Of a stretch of DNA of 64,000 nucleotides, positions 8,059-17,688 are shown one piece after another. The stretch is taken from positions 248,001 to 312,000 of the forward strand of contig NZ_VZPP01000003.1 in the NCBI RefSeq assembly GCF_008801475.1, written 5' to 3'. Numbering within the stretch: the stretch's first letter is position 1; the number at the start of each line of letters is the position of its first letter. The translations under genes and the position numbers were made by a program. The notes below the pieces were generated by a model that made no database searches, had not been told where the DNA came from, and saw only the letters and a program-made list of their open reading frames with translations. This stretch comes from Pseudomonas moorei (lineage in GTDB: Bacteria; Pseudomonadota; Gammaproteobacteria; Pseudomonadales; Pseudomonadaceae).

Positions 8059-8802
8059 ATGAAGACTCCAATCTGGCTGGCAGTGGCTTGCCTCGCCGCC
8101 AGCCTGCCAATCCATGCAGAGACCTTTAAACCCATCGAATTGAATGACCAGCAATTGGCGAGCCTGCGCGGCCGCTTTGTCATGCCGGGACGCATTATCA
8201 GCTTCGGCATCGCCATGACCAGCACCTGGCAAAATGCCAACGGTGAAGTGATCGGGGCAACGTCCTCGATGCAGATTCAACAATCGACCATCCAGCCACA
8301 GTTCTATGTGTCGAAGATCGATGAAAAAGGCACGGGTACCTCGCAATCCCAAGGCACCGGCACCGTCACGGGCGGCAACGGCCTCAACAGCACCGAAGGT
8401 GTCACACAAGTCACGCGGGCTGCCGGTGACTACAACTCGGCCTACAACAACGTTGATATCAACGTGAGCAAGGCTAACCAGGCCCCAGCCACACAACAGC
8501 AGCAGGGCCAGCCATTGGCCGCCGGCTCGACGTTAACCGGCGCCAACGGAGCGGGTTCGGTGAGCGTTTCCTCAACCGGTAATGGCATACAACTCAACAT
8601 TGTGGCCAACAACAACCAGGGTAATACCGTACAAAGACTGGCCCAGGGAGGGCTTCTGCAGAACACGACGTTACTCGGCGCCGGCAATCAGGTCCGCAAC
8701 ATCACGTCGCTCAATGTCGTACTGCGTGACACCGTTCCGACGGCCGGCTCGTTGAGCGGCAATCTAGACCAGCTCAAAGGGCTACGCACCAGCGGATTCT
8801 GA
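8059..8802 (+). CDS. fapE: Functional amyloid protein FapE
   Basis: A 247-residue exported protein; the signal peptide ends at about residue 20 (LPIHA). After ELNDQQLASLRGRFVMPGRI, a conserved start of FapE-like proteins, the chain becomes rich in Thr, Gly, Asn and Gln. FapE is reported as a minor secreted fibre component and may act as an extracellular chaperone. It lacks the clear xVNQ repeats of FapB/C, although GDYNSAYNNVDINVSKAN is loosely similar. Position between fapD and fapF and the shared low-complexity style support the call. Confidence 0.9.
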   Translation: MKTPIWLAVACLAASLPIHAETFKPIELNDQQLASLRGRFVMPGRIISFGIAMTSTWQNANGEVIGATSSMQIQQSTIQPQFYVSKIDEKGTGTSQSQGTGTVTGGNGLNSTEGVTQVTRAAGDYNSAYNNVDINVSKANQAPATQQQQGQPLAAGSTLTGANGAGSVSVSSTGNGIQLNIVANNNQGNTVQRLAQGGLLQNTTLLGAGNQVRNITSLNVVLRDTVPTAGSLSGNLDQLKGLRTSGF

Positions 8803-8847
8803 TCTACGCTCAGTCACACCAGACGTGTCAGAAGGGACGGCTAACCC

Positions 8848-10128
8848 ATGCACCGATCTTTAACGTTCAGGGCTTTCGTTTGTTTGAGTAGCCTGGCCCC
8901 GGCCTCATTGCTATACGCAGCACCGGATCCCCAGGTTGAAGCATTAAAACAAGAACTCATGGAGCTGAAACAACGTTACGAAGCACAACAGAACGCGCTG
9001 ATGGTACTCGAACAGCGCGTTCGCCAGGTCGAAGAAACACCAGCGACACCTGCACCCAAGCGCCTGACCAAATCCCCCGCGGAAAAGACCAAGGGTGGTC
9101 AGACAGTGGCCGCTTCCGGGTCGGGAGCCACAGGCGCGTCATATGGTCAGTCGCTCAAGGATGACTCGGAACCTGCGCAAAGCGTTTCCAACCTCTATGA
9201 CGAAGCCAGCGGCTTCTTCGGTGGCGGCAAATTCAGCTTCGAAACCGGCCTGACCTACACGCACTACGATACCCGGGCATTGACGCTCAACGGCTTCCTG
9301 GCACTGGATTCGATTTTTCTCGGCAACATCAACATCGACCGTATCAAGGCGGATAACTGGACCCTGGACCTGACTGCCCGCTACAACGTGGCACAACGTT
9401 GGCAGTTCGACATCAACGTTCCCGTGATCTATCGCGAATCGACGTACTCCTCCGGAGGCGCCGGTGGCGCAGGTCCGGTGACGTCGGATGCATCCGTCAC
9501 CCGCGACCCGACCATCGGCGATGTCAACGTTGGCGTTGCCTACAAGTTTCTCGATGAATCGGCCAACTATCCCGACGCGGTCGCCACACTGCGGATCAAG
9601 GCACCAACGGGTGAAGACCCTTACGGCATTAAGCTGATCGTGGATCCGAACAATAATAACCTGGCGGTACCCGATAGCTTGCCTACCGGCAACGGTGTCT
9701 GGTCGATTACCCCGGGCATCTCGCTGGTCAAGACTTTCGACCCTGCGGTGCTGTTCGGCAGCCTGGCCTATACCTACAACATGGAAGACTCATTCAGCGA
9801 CATCAGTCCCCAGGTCAATTCCAAGGTACCCGGAGATGTGAAACTGGGCGATTCCTGGCAGATCGGCGCCGGCATTGCATTCGCCTTGAACGAGAAGATG
9901 AGTATGTCGTTCTCGTTCACCGATCAGTTCGCCCGCAAGAGCAAGATCAAACCGGACGGAGGGGATTGGCAATCCATCACCAACAGCGATTACAACTCGG
10001 GCAACTTCAACATCGGCATGACCATCGCCGCCAGCGATAACCTGACGATCGTCCCGCAACTGTCTATCGGGATGACCGACGACGCGCCTGACTTTTCCTT
10101 CAGCCTGAAATTCCCTTACTACTTCTAA
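8848..10128 (+). CDS. fapF: Fap outer-membrane secretion pore FapF
   Basis: A 426-residue outer-membrane protein. Order: signal peptide (about 1-24), a heptad-patterned coiled coil (about 28-62, [15 protein letters not shown] onward) that in known FapF makes a periplasmic trimer, a Pro/Lys/Gly-rich linker (about 63-115), then a beta-barrel with alternating polar/apolar strands ending in the terminal phenylalanine typical of barrel proteins ([11 protein letters not shown]). FapF is the gated pore through which fibre subunits leave the cell. Last gene of the operon, followed by a bidirectional terminator. Confidence 0.94.
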   Translation: MHRSLTFRAFVCLSSLAPASLLYAAPDPQVEALKQELMELKQRYEAQQNALMVLEQRVRQVEETPATPAPKRLTKSPAEKTKGGQTVAASGSGATGASYGQSLKDDSEPAQSVSNLYDEASGFFGGGKFSFETGLTYTHYDTRALTLNGFLALDSIFLGNINIDRIKADNWTLDLTARYNVAQRWQFDINVPVIYRESTYSSGGAGGAGPVTSDASVTRDPTIGDVNVGVAYKFLDESANYPDAVATLRIKAPTGEDPYGIKLIVDPNNNNLAVPDSLPTGNGVWSITPGISLVKTFDPAVLFGSLAYTYNMEDSFSDISPQVNSKVPGDVKLGDSWQIGAGIAFALNEKMSMSFSFTDQFARKSKIKPDGGDWQSITNSDYNSGNFNIGMTIAASDNLTIVPQLSIGMTDDAPDFSFSLKFPYYF

Positions 10129-10141
10129 TCCTGCTCCAACT

Positions 10142-10169
10142 AAAAGCCCGCTGTTTCAGCGGGCTTTTT
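10142..10169. terminator. Bidirectional intrinsic terminator between fapF and the convergent regulator gene
   Basis: An 8-bp stem AGCCCGCT/AGCGGGCT with loop GTTTC has five T residues on the right and AAAA on the left, so it can end transcripts from both the fap operon and the minus-strand enhancer-binding-protein gene. Confidence 0.9.
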
Positions 10170-10223
10170 GGTGGGCTCTGCAAGCTCTCGCAGCATTGGC
10201 TTGCAGCGATACACCTTAGCGGC

Positions 10224-11549
10224 TCACCGTATTTGATGCTTGTGCAGCAAACGGTAGAAGGTGGGCCTGGAGATCCCCAGCACCTTGGCAGCGATGCTCA
10301 GATTATCGCTGTGGCGGTTAAGCACATCGCACAACGCCTGGCGCTCTGCCCGGTGCTTGTAGTCTTCCAGCGTGCCCATCGGCACGGCGATGGAATGATG
10401 GCTGATCAAGCCCAAATCGCGCGCTTCGATCTGCCGGCCTTCAGCCAGTACCAACCCGCGACGGACCCGGTTGGCCAGTTCCCGAACATTGCCCGGCCAG
10501 TCGTGCTTACCCATGGCGATCATGGCGTCCTCGCTGAAACTGCGTGGACGGCGACCGGTTTCATGGCTGTAGAAATGGGAAAAGTGGTTGGCCAGCATCG
10601 ACAGATCGCCATTGCGCTCACGCAGGGGGGCGGTTGCGACCTGCAACACATTGAGCCGGTAATACAGGTCTTCGCGAAAGCGTTTCTTCTCGATCGCGGC
10701 CTCGAGATCGACGTGGGTCGCAGCCAACACCCGCACATCCACGGGAATCGGCTGACTGCCCCCTACCCGCTCGATGTGCCTTTCCTGAAGGAAACGCAAC
10801 AGGTTCGCCTGCAACTCCAAGGGCAGATCGCCGATCTCGTCGAGAAAAAGCGTGCCACCGTTAGCCGCTTCGATTCGCCCGATCTTGCGTTGATGGGCGC
10901 CCGTAAAGGCCCCCTTCTCGTGGCCGAACAGTTCGGACTGGATCAGATGCTCGGGAATCGCGCCACAATTGATCGCGACAAAGGGTTTATTGTGGCGCAG
11001 GGATTGCCGATGCAGCGTGCGGGCAACCAGCTCCTTGCCTGTGCCGCTTTCCCCGCGTATCAACACCGGCGACTCGGTGGGCGCCAGTTTGCTCAACAAC
11101 TTACGCAATTCGCGTATGGGTTTGCTGTCCCCCAGCAGTTCGTGCTCGGGCTGATCGATATGAACCGTTCCCTGCCCGCGCAGGCGCGCCATGCCAAAGG
11201 CCCGCCCCAGCGTGACCTGGACCCTGGAAACGTCGAACGGCAAGGTATGAAAATCGAAGAACCACTCGCAGACAAAGTCCCCGACATTCTGTAGCCGCAG
11301 GACTTCCTGATTGAGCACGGCGATCCATTCGGTTCCGCTGCGGCTGATGACATCCTTGACGGCATCCGGGTGCTCGAGGTGCCAGGGCTGCAACCGTAAC
11401 AATCCTACGTCACAGGTTCGGTCGGCGGCGTTTTCCAGCGAACAGCTGTCCACGTCCCAACCCACGGAGCGCAACCCCGGTAGCAGACGATGGCAGTCGT
11501 CGCAGGGGTCCACGACTAATAGACGTCGTAAGGCAGGCGCATCGCTCAT
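10224..11549 (-). CDS. Sigma-54-dependent enhancer-binding protein, probable fap activator
   Basis: A 441-residue bacterial enhancer-binding protein. The N-terminal ~130 residues resemble the VpsR-type receiver-like domain (LLVVDPCDDC at the acidic loop) with several cysteines; the AAA+ domain (about 135-370) has Walker A GESGTGKE (166-173), an intact sigma-54 contact loop GAFTGA (213-218) and Walker B TLFLDEIGD; a Fis-type HTH ends the chain (SIAAKVLGISRPTFYRLL). VpsR-domain activators can respond to c-di-GMP. Convergent with fapF, and a -24/-12 element lies before fapA. From memory, a c-di-GMP-sensing activator of fap in P. fluorescens has been named BrfA; identity with this gene is plausible but unverified. 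Confidence 0.88.
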   Translation of the reverse strand: MSDAPALRRLLVVDPCDDCHRLLPGLRSVGWDVDSCSLENAADRTCDVGLLRLQPWHLEHPDAVKDVISRSGTEWIAVLNQEVLRLQNVGDFVCEWFFDFHTLPFDVSRVQVTLGRAFGMARLRGQGTVHIDQPEHELLGDSKPIRELRKLLSKLAPTESPVLIRGESGTGKELVARTLHRQSLRHNKPFVAINCGAIPEHLIQSELFGHEKGAFTGAHQRKIGRIEAANGGTLFLDEIGDLPLELQANLLRFLQERHIERVGGSQPIPVDVRVLAATHVDLEAAIEKKRFREDLYYRLNVLQVATAPLRERNGDLSMLANHFSHFYSHETGRRPRSFSEDAMIAMGKHDWPGNVRELANRVRRGLVLAEGRQIEARDLGLISHHSIAVPMGTLEDYKHRAERQALCDVLNRHSDNLSIAAKVLGISRPTFYRLLHKHQIR

Positions 11550-11891
11550 GACTATTCCTTGGCGCCAAATTCAGGAAAAATTATTAAAAACAGTCATTTG
11601 GCAAACCTGGCTGTAACATTAGCAAGAATTTGACGTGGCCTTGTACCGTTTGACTATAGAGCGGGGGCGGAAATAGTTATAAGAAGGGACTTTGTTAGCC
11701 ACCTAATTAACTCAACCTTTCATTTACCTTTCAAAATGGCTCGACGCATCGGGTATATGAAAGAAAGTTGAAATTTCTTTTGATCGCATGTGACCCGAAC
11801 CACTGTTGCGGACATCAGTACAAGTAACCTGCCGAACGCCAAGCCCAACCGTCGGCACATCACTTGATTGGGCATATTGAGGGAACATCCT
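11550..11891. other. 342-base intergenic region between divergent genes
   Basis: No coding frame I can support. It must hold the promoters of the enhancer-binding-protein gene (minus) and the 87-residue gene (plus). A weak sigma-70-like pair occurs on the plus strand, TTGACG at 11630-11635 and TATAGA at 11655-11660, but the 19-base spacer is long. GAGGG before 11892 is a good ribosome-binding site. Confidence 0.4.
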
Positions 11892-12155
11892 ATGAACGCC
11901 CCGCTCCGTATCAACGAAGCTCTTTTGATTGCCGACCGCGCATTTCAGCCTTTCCAGTGCGTGGCCTGGGCGCAAGACTGCACCGGCGAACTCAGCCTGA
12001 CCGTGATCGACCGTACCAACACCAGCATCGGCCGCAAGCAGATCCCGAGCAGCGCCTATACCGATCCAGCACAGCTTGAGCGCCTGCTTGAACAGGCCCG
12101 TACCGAGTTGAGCCAGGAAGGTTACCAACTCCAGTCCTGGTCGATGCCGCATTAA
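11892..12155 (+). CDS. Small conserved-type hypothetical protein
   Basis: An 87-residue, probably cytoplasmic protein that I do not recognise. MNAPLRINEALLIADRAFQP is followed by a beta-rich half (CVAWAQDCTGELSLTVIDRT) and a helical tail (LERLLEQARTELSQEGYQL), a layout resembling small alpha/beta proteins with an amphipathic C-terminal helix. GAGGG sits at proper distance from the ATG, and codon use matches its neighbours, so it is likely expressed. It stands alone, followed by a strong hairpin. Confidence 0.75.
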   Translation: MNAPLRINEALLIADRAFQPFQCVAWAQDCTGELSLTVIDRTNTSIGRKQIPSSAYTDPAQLERLLEQARTELSQEGYQLQSWSMPH

Positions 12156-12162
12156 TTGTTTT

Positions 12163-12187
12163 GCGGATTATCCCAAGGATAATCCGC
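12163..12187 (+). terminator. Perfect 11-bp hairpin after the 87-residue gene
   Basis: GCGGATTATCC and GGATAATCCGC flank a CAA loop, starting eight bases after the stop codon. The following CCTTTCCCCTT is only a weak T tract, so it may be a terminator or an mRNA 3' stabiliser. Confidence 0.6.
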
Positions 12188-12417
12188 GCCTTTCCCCTTC
12201 GTTAGTTGGTACTTGCGACACTCGTTTATTTGAACTTGTACGCGCCTGAATACGTTGCTGGCTTGCCAGTGGTTCGAAAAGACACTGTTGTGGCACACAA
12301 CGACCCTCCGCTTGTTAGTTATCCCCGTTGTGCATTCAAGCATTCAGGTTTTGAATGTTCTCCTTATAGTCGCTGCCCCAACTTCTGGATCAGGACGACT
12401 CGCAAGGAGATGCGTGC

Positions 12418-13707
12418 ATGTCAATCCAGTCCGTCTTGGCTTCACAACCCGTAGTCGGTCATGCCGGGAAACTCGATCCTGCCTTCGCCAGCCATGGCAA
12501 GACCCAGGTGTATTTCGCCGACAGCCTTTCAAGCATGGCCAACGACGTCGCGATAGATTCACAGGGCCGTATGCTGGTGGCGGCAAAGGTCGGAACCCAG
12601 GGAGGTAGCCGTTTTGGCCTGGCCCGACTGCTGAAGGACGGCTCGGCGGACCTGACCTTCGGCCACCAAGGCAGCGTCATCGGACAATTCGAACAAGGTT
12701 TCGAAGCCATGGCCGGCAAGGTTCAGGTGCTGCCCGATGGACACATTCTGATCGTCGGCCTGCACTATGAAAACACCCACCGTACCCTCCCCGCATTGGC
12801 CTTGTTTGACCAACAGGGCCGCCCGGCCCGGCAGTTTGGCGACAACGGTCGTTGCGTCGTGCGCCTGCCGGGGCATCTGTCCCATGGTGTGCGCGATGCC
12901 TGGCTGCCCGCAGGCGTGCCGGGTGCCGAAGCTTGTGATGTGGCGGTCCAGGAGGACGGTCGAATCCTGCTGGTGGCCAACCATCACTTCGAACTGGCTG
13001 ATCATGCCGGCCTGCTCATCCGGCTCGACCCCGACGGTTCGCTGGACAGTACCTTCAATGGCCGCGGTTTCGTGATAGTCAGGCATTTGCTGATGAACAC
13101 CTGGCTCAGCAGCCTGAGTGTGCAGCGGGACGGTCGGATCCTCGTTGGCGGCTCGATCAACTTCCCCGAGGAAGGGTTGTTGGCCCGCTATCACCCGGAC
13201 GGCAGTCTCGACGCCCATTTCGCCGTCGATGGATTCATGACCTTCAGGGCCCGTGGGCACAGCGCTCAGGTGAGTCAAATCATTCAGCAGGAAAATGGCG
13301 ACGTTCAGTGCTTTGGCAGCAGCCGCGACCCGATGCATTGCATGGCCTTGAAAGTCCGCGTCAATGGCCGCCCGGACAACCGCTGCAACGGCGGCCAGGC
13401 GCACTTGCTGAACATCGCTCGTAGCGGTTGCCAATGGACCGCCGCTCAAGCGCAACCGGACGGCAGCGTGTTGGTGGCCGGTGCCACCATCGGTGGTGTC
13501 GAAGCCGACTTCATTCTTGGCCGATACCTGAAGGACGGTCAGCTTGATCATGCGTTCGGCGATGGCAACGGATGGATGCGTACCCGCCTGGGCAAAAGCC
13601 TGGATACGGCAACGTCCGTCGCCGTGCAGGAAGACGGGAACATCGTGGTCGGCGGTTATTCGCTGGATGGCAACTATAAGGCGGTCGTCGTCCGTTATCT
13701 GGCTTAG
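12418..13707 (+). CDS. Delta-60 repeat protein (putative beta-propeller)
   Basis: A 429-residue protein made of delta-60 repeats, about 55 residues each. Each unit has a G.LD..F...G core (GKLDPAFASHG, GSADLTFGHQG, GSLDSTFNGRG, GSLDAHFAVDG, GQLDHAFGDGNG) and an A...DGRILV strand (QEDGRILLVAN, QRDGRILVGGS, QEDGNIVVGGY). Such repeats are thought to form propeller-like folds in secreted or surface proteins, but this one has no evident signal peptide. Function unknown. AAGGAGATGCGTGC precedes the ATG. It lies alone between hairpin-bounded genes; nhaB begins 78 bases later. Confidence 0.85.
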   Translation: MSIQSVLASQPVVGHAGKLDPAFASHGKTQVYFADSLSSMANDVAIDSQGRMLVAAKVGTQGGSRFGLARLLKDGSADLTFGHQGSVIGQFEQGFEAMAGKVQVLPDGHILIVGLHYENTHRTLPALALFDQQGRPARQFGDNGRCVVRLPGHLSHGVRDAWLPAGVPGAEACDVAVQEDGRILLVANHHFELADHAGLLIRLDPDGSLDSTFNGRGFVIVRHLLMNTWLSSLSVQRDGRILVGGSINFPEEGLLARYHPDGSLDAHFAVDGFMTFRARGHSAQVSQIIQQENGDVQCFGSSRDPMHCMALKVRVNGRPDNRCNGGQAHLLNIARSGCQWTAAQAQPDGSVLVAGATIGGVEADFILGRYLKDGQLDHAFGDGNGWMRTRLGKSLDTATSVAVQEDGNIVVGGYSLDGNYKAVVVRYLA

Positions 13708-13785
13708 TCCAAAGTATTTCTTCCGTACTTGATCTTCCCTTGCGCTTACGGCAAGTTGCGCGCTTCTTAATACAAGGAGCAGCTA

Positions 13786-15288
13786 ATGTCCGGCTCGATG
13801 CCTCAGGCGTTCGCGCGTAACTTTCTGGGCAATTCACCCCGCTGGTACAAGGTTTGTATTGTCGGTTTCCTGATTCTCAATGCTCTGGTGCTGTGGACGG
13901 CAGGTCCGGTGGCCGCTGGCTGGTTAGTGGTGCTGGAGTTCATTTTCACCTTGGCCATGGCACTCAAGTGTTATCCGCTGATGCCGGGTGGCTTGTTGTT
14001 GGTCGAAGCACTGTTGCTGAAAATGACCACGCCACAGGCGCTTTATGACGAGCTCGTGCACAATTTCCCGGTGATCCTGCTGCTGATGTTCATGGTGGCC
14101 GGCATCTACTTCATGAAAGATCTGCTGTTGTTCCTGTTTTCGCGCCTGCTGCTTGGGGTGCGCTCCAAGGCGCTGCTGGCGTTGATGTTCTGCTTTTTGT
14201 CGGCGTTCCTCTCGGCGTTTCTCGACGCTCTGACCGTGACGGCAGTGATCATCAGCGCTGCCGTCGGGTTCTACTCGGTGTACCACCGGGTGGCCTCGGG
14301 CACCGATCCGCGCCAGGACAGCGAGTACGGCGATGATCAGCATCTGCCTACTCTCCATCACGGCGACCTCCATCAGTTTCGTGCGTTCCTGCGTAGCTTG
14401 TTGATGCACGGTGCCGTCGGTACGGCGCTGGGTGGCGTTTGCACGCTGGTGGGCGAACCGCAGAACCTGCTGATCGGCCATGAAATGGGATGGCATTTTT
14501 CCGAGTTCTTTCTGCAAGTCGCTCCGGTTTCGCTCCCGGTGCTGGTGGCCGGTCTGGTGACCTGCGTCCTGCTGGAAAAGTTGCGCTGGTTCGGCTACGG
14601 CACCCTGCTGCCGGACAACGTCCGCGCCGTGCTGGCCAATTACGCGGCCGAAGACAATGCCGAACGCACTTCGCAGCAGCGTGCAGCCCTCATCGTCCAG
14701 GGCGCGGCCGCATTGATTCTGATTGCCGGTCTGGCGTTTCACGTGGCGGAAGTGGGTTTGATCGGTTTGATGGTGATCGTGCTGATCACGGCCTTCACCG
14801 GCATCACCGACGAACACCGTCTCGGCAGCGCATTCAAGGATGCCATGCCGTTCACCGCATTGCTGGTGGTGTTCTTCGCCGTGGTGGCGGTCATTCACGA
14901 TCAACAGTTGTTCACGCCATTGATCCAGTGGGTACTGGCGCTGCCCGCCGATCAGCAACCAGGCATGCTGTTTATAGCCAATGGCTTGCTCTCGGCCATC
15001 AGCGATAACGTGTTCGTGGCGACCATCTACATCACGGAAGTGAAACAGGCGTTCCTCTCCGGCCACATGAGCCGCGAGCATTTCGAAACCCTGGCGATCG
15101 CGATCAACACCGGTACCAACTTGCCGAGTGTGGCGACGCCTAACGGTCAGGCCGCATTCCTGTTCCTGCTGACTTCGGCGATTGCGCCGCTGATTCGTCT
15201 GTCTTACGGACGGATGGTATGGATGGCGCTGCCCTATACCGTGGTGATGGGTGGTCTGGGTTGGTACGCCGTGAGCTACTGGCTCTAA
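13786..15288 (+). CDS. nhaB: Na+/H+ antiporter NhaB
   Basis: A 500-residue inner-membrane antiporter with about 12 hydrophobic segments, matching NhaB length. NhaB exports Na+ in exchange for protons and supports growth in salt at neutral to alkaline pH. Family traits seen are the N-terminal [34 protein letters not shown], and the near-C-terminal [29 protein letters not shown] is well placed before the ATG. It converges on the HAD phosphatase gene, with a REP-like hairpin between. Confidence 0.95.
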   Translation: MSGSMPQAFARNFLGNSPRWYKVCIVGFLILNALVLWTAGPVAAGWLVVLEFIFTLAMALKCYPLMPGGLLLVEALLLKMTTPQALYDELVHNFPVILLLMFMVAGIYFMKDLLLFLFSRLLLGVRSKALLALMFCFLSAFLSAFLDALTVTAVIISAAVGFYSVYHRVASGTDPRQDSEYGDDQHLPTLHHGDLHQFRAFLRSLLMHGAVGTALGGVCTLVGEPQNLLIGHEMGWHFSEFFLQVAPVSLPVLVAGLVTCVLLEKLRWFGYGTLLPDNVRAVLANYAAEDNAERTSQQRAALIVQGAAALILIAGLAFHVAEVGLIGLMVIVLITAFTGITDEHRLGSAFKDAMPFTALLVVFFAVVAVIHDQQLFTPLIQWVLALPADQQPGMLFIANGLLSAISDNVFVATIYITEVKQAFLSGHMSREHFETLAIAINTGTNLPSVATPNGQAAFLFLLTSAIAPLIRLSYGRMVWMALPYTVVMGGLGWYAVSYWL

Positions 15289-15304
15289 AGATTGCCCAAA
15301 AAAT

Positions 15305-15330
15305 GTGTGGGCGAGCCTGCTCGCTCACAC
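15305..15330. repeat. REP-like palindrome between nhaB and the HAD gene
   Basis: A 12-bp stem (one G-T pair) with GCGAGC/GCTCGC core and outer GTGTG/CACAC arms. It belongs to the same hairpin family as the other REP elements of this window and lies exactly between two convergent genes, where it may also terminate transcription. Confidence 0.8.
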
Positions 15331-15346
15331 GATTGGGTATGAATGG

Positions 15347-16168
15347 CTATCGAGGGAGGATGTATCGCTCTATCGCTTGAGCCGCACCCTCCTCGGTATT
15401 GGCGCCCGTCACCACATCAGCCTGGCGCTTCACTTCCTCCTCGGCCTGCCCCATGGCAATCGACAACCCGGCGCGATGGAACATGGCCGGATCATTGCCG
15501 CCATCGCCCATGGCCGCCGTTTGCTCCAGCGGCACACCGAGAAACGCGGCCAGGGTCGCCAGCGCTTGGCCCTTGTTGGCTTGCATCGCGGTGATGTCCA
15601 GATAAACCGGTTGCGAACGGGAAACCTGGGCCTGCCCCTCCACCAGAGGTAGCAACTGCGCTTCTAGCTCGATCAGCAACTCGGTGTTGCTGCTGGCGGC
15701 GACGATCTTGTCGATTCGTTCAAGAAACGGTTCGAAGCTCTCCACCGCCACCGGCGGATATCCCAGGCCATGCTGCTCTCGGGGCACCAAGGCGCCGCTC
15801 GGGTCTTTCACCAGCCAGTCGCCGCCACTGAAGACCCAGACCTCAATGTCCGGCTGATCGGCCAACAGCGCGAGCGTGGTCAGTGCCGCGGTGGCCGGCA
15901 AGTAATGCGCCACCAGCAGACTGCCGTCCGGGTTGACGAGGGTACCGCCGTTGAAGGCAGCGGTCGGCAAGTCGACGCCCAGGGCCTCGATCATGTGCAA
16001 CATGGCTTTGGGTGGTCGGCCGGTGGCGAGACTGAACAGTACCCCGGCCTCACGCAACGCGCGTACCGCATCGACGGTGCGCTGACTGAGACTGTGATCG
16101 GGCAGCAGCAAGGTGCCATCCATGTCACTGAGCAAAAACCGGATGGGATGTTGCGCCTGCCCACTCAT
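15347..16168 (-). CDS. Cof-type HAD-IIB sugar-phosphatase-like protein
   Basis: A 273-residue HAD-superfamily hydrolase. Motif I is SDMDGTLL with the nucleophile and acid/base Asp15 and Asp17; motif II is in SLATGR, motif III includes the Lys in ANKG, and motif IV is MGDGGNDPAMF. The large insert between motifs II and III is the C2B cap of Cof-type enzymes, which dephosphorylate sugar phosphates and cofactors. It overlaps zwf by ATGA, the last gene of a gnd-zwf-HAD operon, so a role clearing a pentose-phosphate intermediate is plausible; the substrate is not readable. Confidence 0.9.
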   Translation of the reverse strand: MSGQAQHPIRFLLSDMDGTLLLPDHSLSQRTVDAVRALREAGVLFSLATGRPPKAMLHMIEALGVDLPTAAFNGGTLVNPDGSLLVAHYLPATAALTTLALLADQPDIEVWVFSGGDWLVKDPSGALVPREQHGLGYPPVAVESFEPFLERIDKIVAASSNTELLIELEAQLLPLVEGQAQVSRSQPVYLDITAMQANKGQALATLAAFLGVPLEQTAAMGDGGNDPAMFHRAGLSIAMGQAEEEVKRQADVVTGANTEEGAAQAIERYILPR

Positions 16169-17688
16169 CCGAGACCGTGCCAGACGCGACCATCGCGAGC
16201 CAGCAATTCTTCGGCGGCCTGCGGCCCGTTTTCACCTGCGGCGTAGTTTTGCAGCGTTGAATCCTGCTGCCAGGCGTCGAGGAACGGCTGTACGGCACGC
16301 CAGCCGTTTTCAATGTTGTCGGCACGCTGGAACAACGTCTGATCGCCGGTCAGGCAATCGTAGATCAGGGTTTCATAGCCGGTGGACGGTTGCATTTCAA
16401 AGAAATCCTTGTAGGCAAAACCCAGTTCGATGTTGTCCATTTTCAGGGCCTGGCCAGGCCGTTTGGCCAGCAAATCGAACCACATGCCTTCGTTGGGCTG
16501 AATCTGGATCCGCAGGTAGGTCGGTTCAAGCTCATCGACCTCGGTATCACGGAACTGCGCGTAGGGCGCGGGCTTGAAGCAAATCACGATTTCGGTGTCG
16601 CGCACGCTCATGCGCTTGCCGGTACGCAGGTAGAACGGCACGCCGACCCAACGCCAATTGTCGATCATGACCTTCAGGGCCACATAGGTTTCAGTGTTGC
16701 TGTCCGGTGCCACCTTCTCTTCCTGGCGATACCCTGGCATTGGTTTGCCGTCGACTTCCCCGGCGGTGTATTGACCGCGTACCGAATTGGCGCGGGCCTC
16801 TTCGATCGACCAGGGGCGGATAGCGCCGACCACCTTGGCTTTTTCCCCACGCACCGCATCGGCGCCAAAGGCTGCCGGAGGCTCCATGGCCACCATCGCC
16901 AGCAACTGGAACAGGTGATTGGGCACCATGTCGCGCAGGGCGCCGGTGTGTTCGTAAAAACTGCCACGGGTTTCCACGCCGACGGTTTCAGCGGCGGTGA
17001 TTTGCACGTGGTCGATGTAATGGTTGTTCCAAAACGCTTCGAACAGGCTATTGGAAAACCGGCTGACCAGAATGTTCTGCACGGTTTCCTTGCCCAGATA
17101 GTGATCGATCCGATAGATCTGCTTTTCCGTCATGACCTTGAGCAGGCATGAGTTCAAGGCTTCGGCGGTTTGCAAATCGGAACCGAAAGGCTTTTCGATC
17201 ACCACCCTCCTGAAGGACTCCGGGCTCTCCGCCAGCAACCCTGACGCGCCCAGACGGCGGACCACTTCAGTGAAAAAGCGCGGCGCGGTGGCCAGGTAGA
17301 ACACCGCATTGCCAGTGCCGCTGGCGGCAATCTTCGCCCCCAGCGCTTGATAAGTGCTGTCGTCCAGGAAATCGCCCTGGACGTAGCTGATGCCTTTGGC
17401 GAGTCTGGCCCACACCTGCGGGTCAAGGGCCTGATCGCCCTTGCCGACTTTTGCGGCCGCCTCGTTGCGAATGAAGTCTTCGAGTTTGTTCGCGAAGCCT
17501 TCATCGCTGATGGCGTTGTGGTCAACGCCGATGATCCGCAGTCCATCCCCGAGTAACCCGTCGCGCTTGAGGTTATACAGCGCCGGCATCAGCAGGCGCT
17601 TGACCAGATCGCCATGGGCGCCGAACAAAAACAGCGTGGTCGGTGGCGCGGGTTCCGTCTTGGATTTTCTGCGGATCACTTGGGTCAT
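16165..17688 (-). CDS. zwf: Glucose-6-phosphate 1-dehydrogenase
   Basis: A 507-residue enzyme oxidising glucose-6-phosphate to 6-phosphogluconolactone. The N-terminal Rossmann motif is GAHGDLVKR (about 23-31), and the substrate and catalytic motif RIDHYLGKE is intact. It overlaps both neighbours by ATGA. Pseudomonads often carry more than one zwf: one in the hex/Entner-Doudoroff cluster beside pgl and edd, and one like this beside an NAD-type gnd. No pgl is present here, so spontaneous hydrolysis or a pgl elsewhere must supply 6-phosphogluconate. ATG 17688 has only a weak ribosome-binding site, consistent with coupling. Confidence 0.96.
   Translation of the reverse strand: MTQVIRRKSKTEPAPPTTLFLFGAHGDLVKRLLMPALYNLKRDGLLGDGLRIIGVDHNAISDEGFANKLEDFIRNEAAAKVGKGDQALDPQVWARLAKGISYVQGDFLDDSTYQALGAKIAASGTGNAVFYLATAPRFFTEVVRRLGASGLLAESPESFRRVVIEKPFGSDLQTAEALNSCLLKVMTEKQIYRIDHYLGKETVQNILVSRFSNSLFEAFWNNHYIDHVQITAAETVGVETRGSFYEHTGALRDMVPNHLFQLLAMVAMEPPAAFGADAVRGEKAKVVGAIRPWSIEEARANSVRGQYTAGEVDGKPMPGYRQEEKVAPDSNTETYVALKVMIDNWRWVGVPFYLRTGKRMSVRDTEIVICFKPAPYAQFRDTEVDELEPTYLRIQIQPNEGMWFDLLAKRPGQALKMDNIELGFAYKDFFEMQPSTGYETLIYDCLTGDQTLFQRADNIENGWRAVQPFLDAWQQDSTLQNYAAGENGPQAAEELLARDGRVWHGLG

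Noticed and set aside
7303..8496. 397-residue minus-strand frame across fapD and fapE
   Set aside because: Antisense shadow of clear fap genes in GC-rich DNA; no ribosome site or family motif.
4903..10128. Curli (csg) system
   Set aside because: The subunits have VNQ-AG-QQAN repeats and are accompanied by a C39 peptidase and a trimeric-coiled-coil barrel, as in Fap; no CsgG-like lipoprotein is present.
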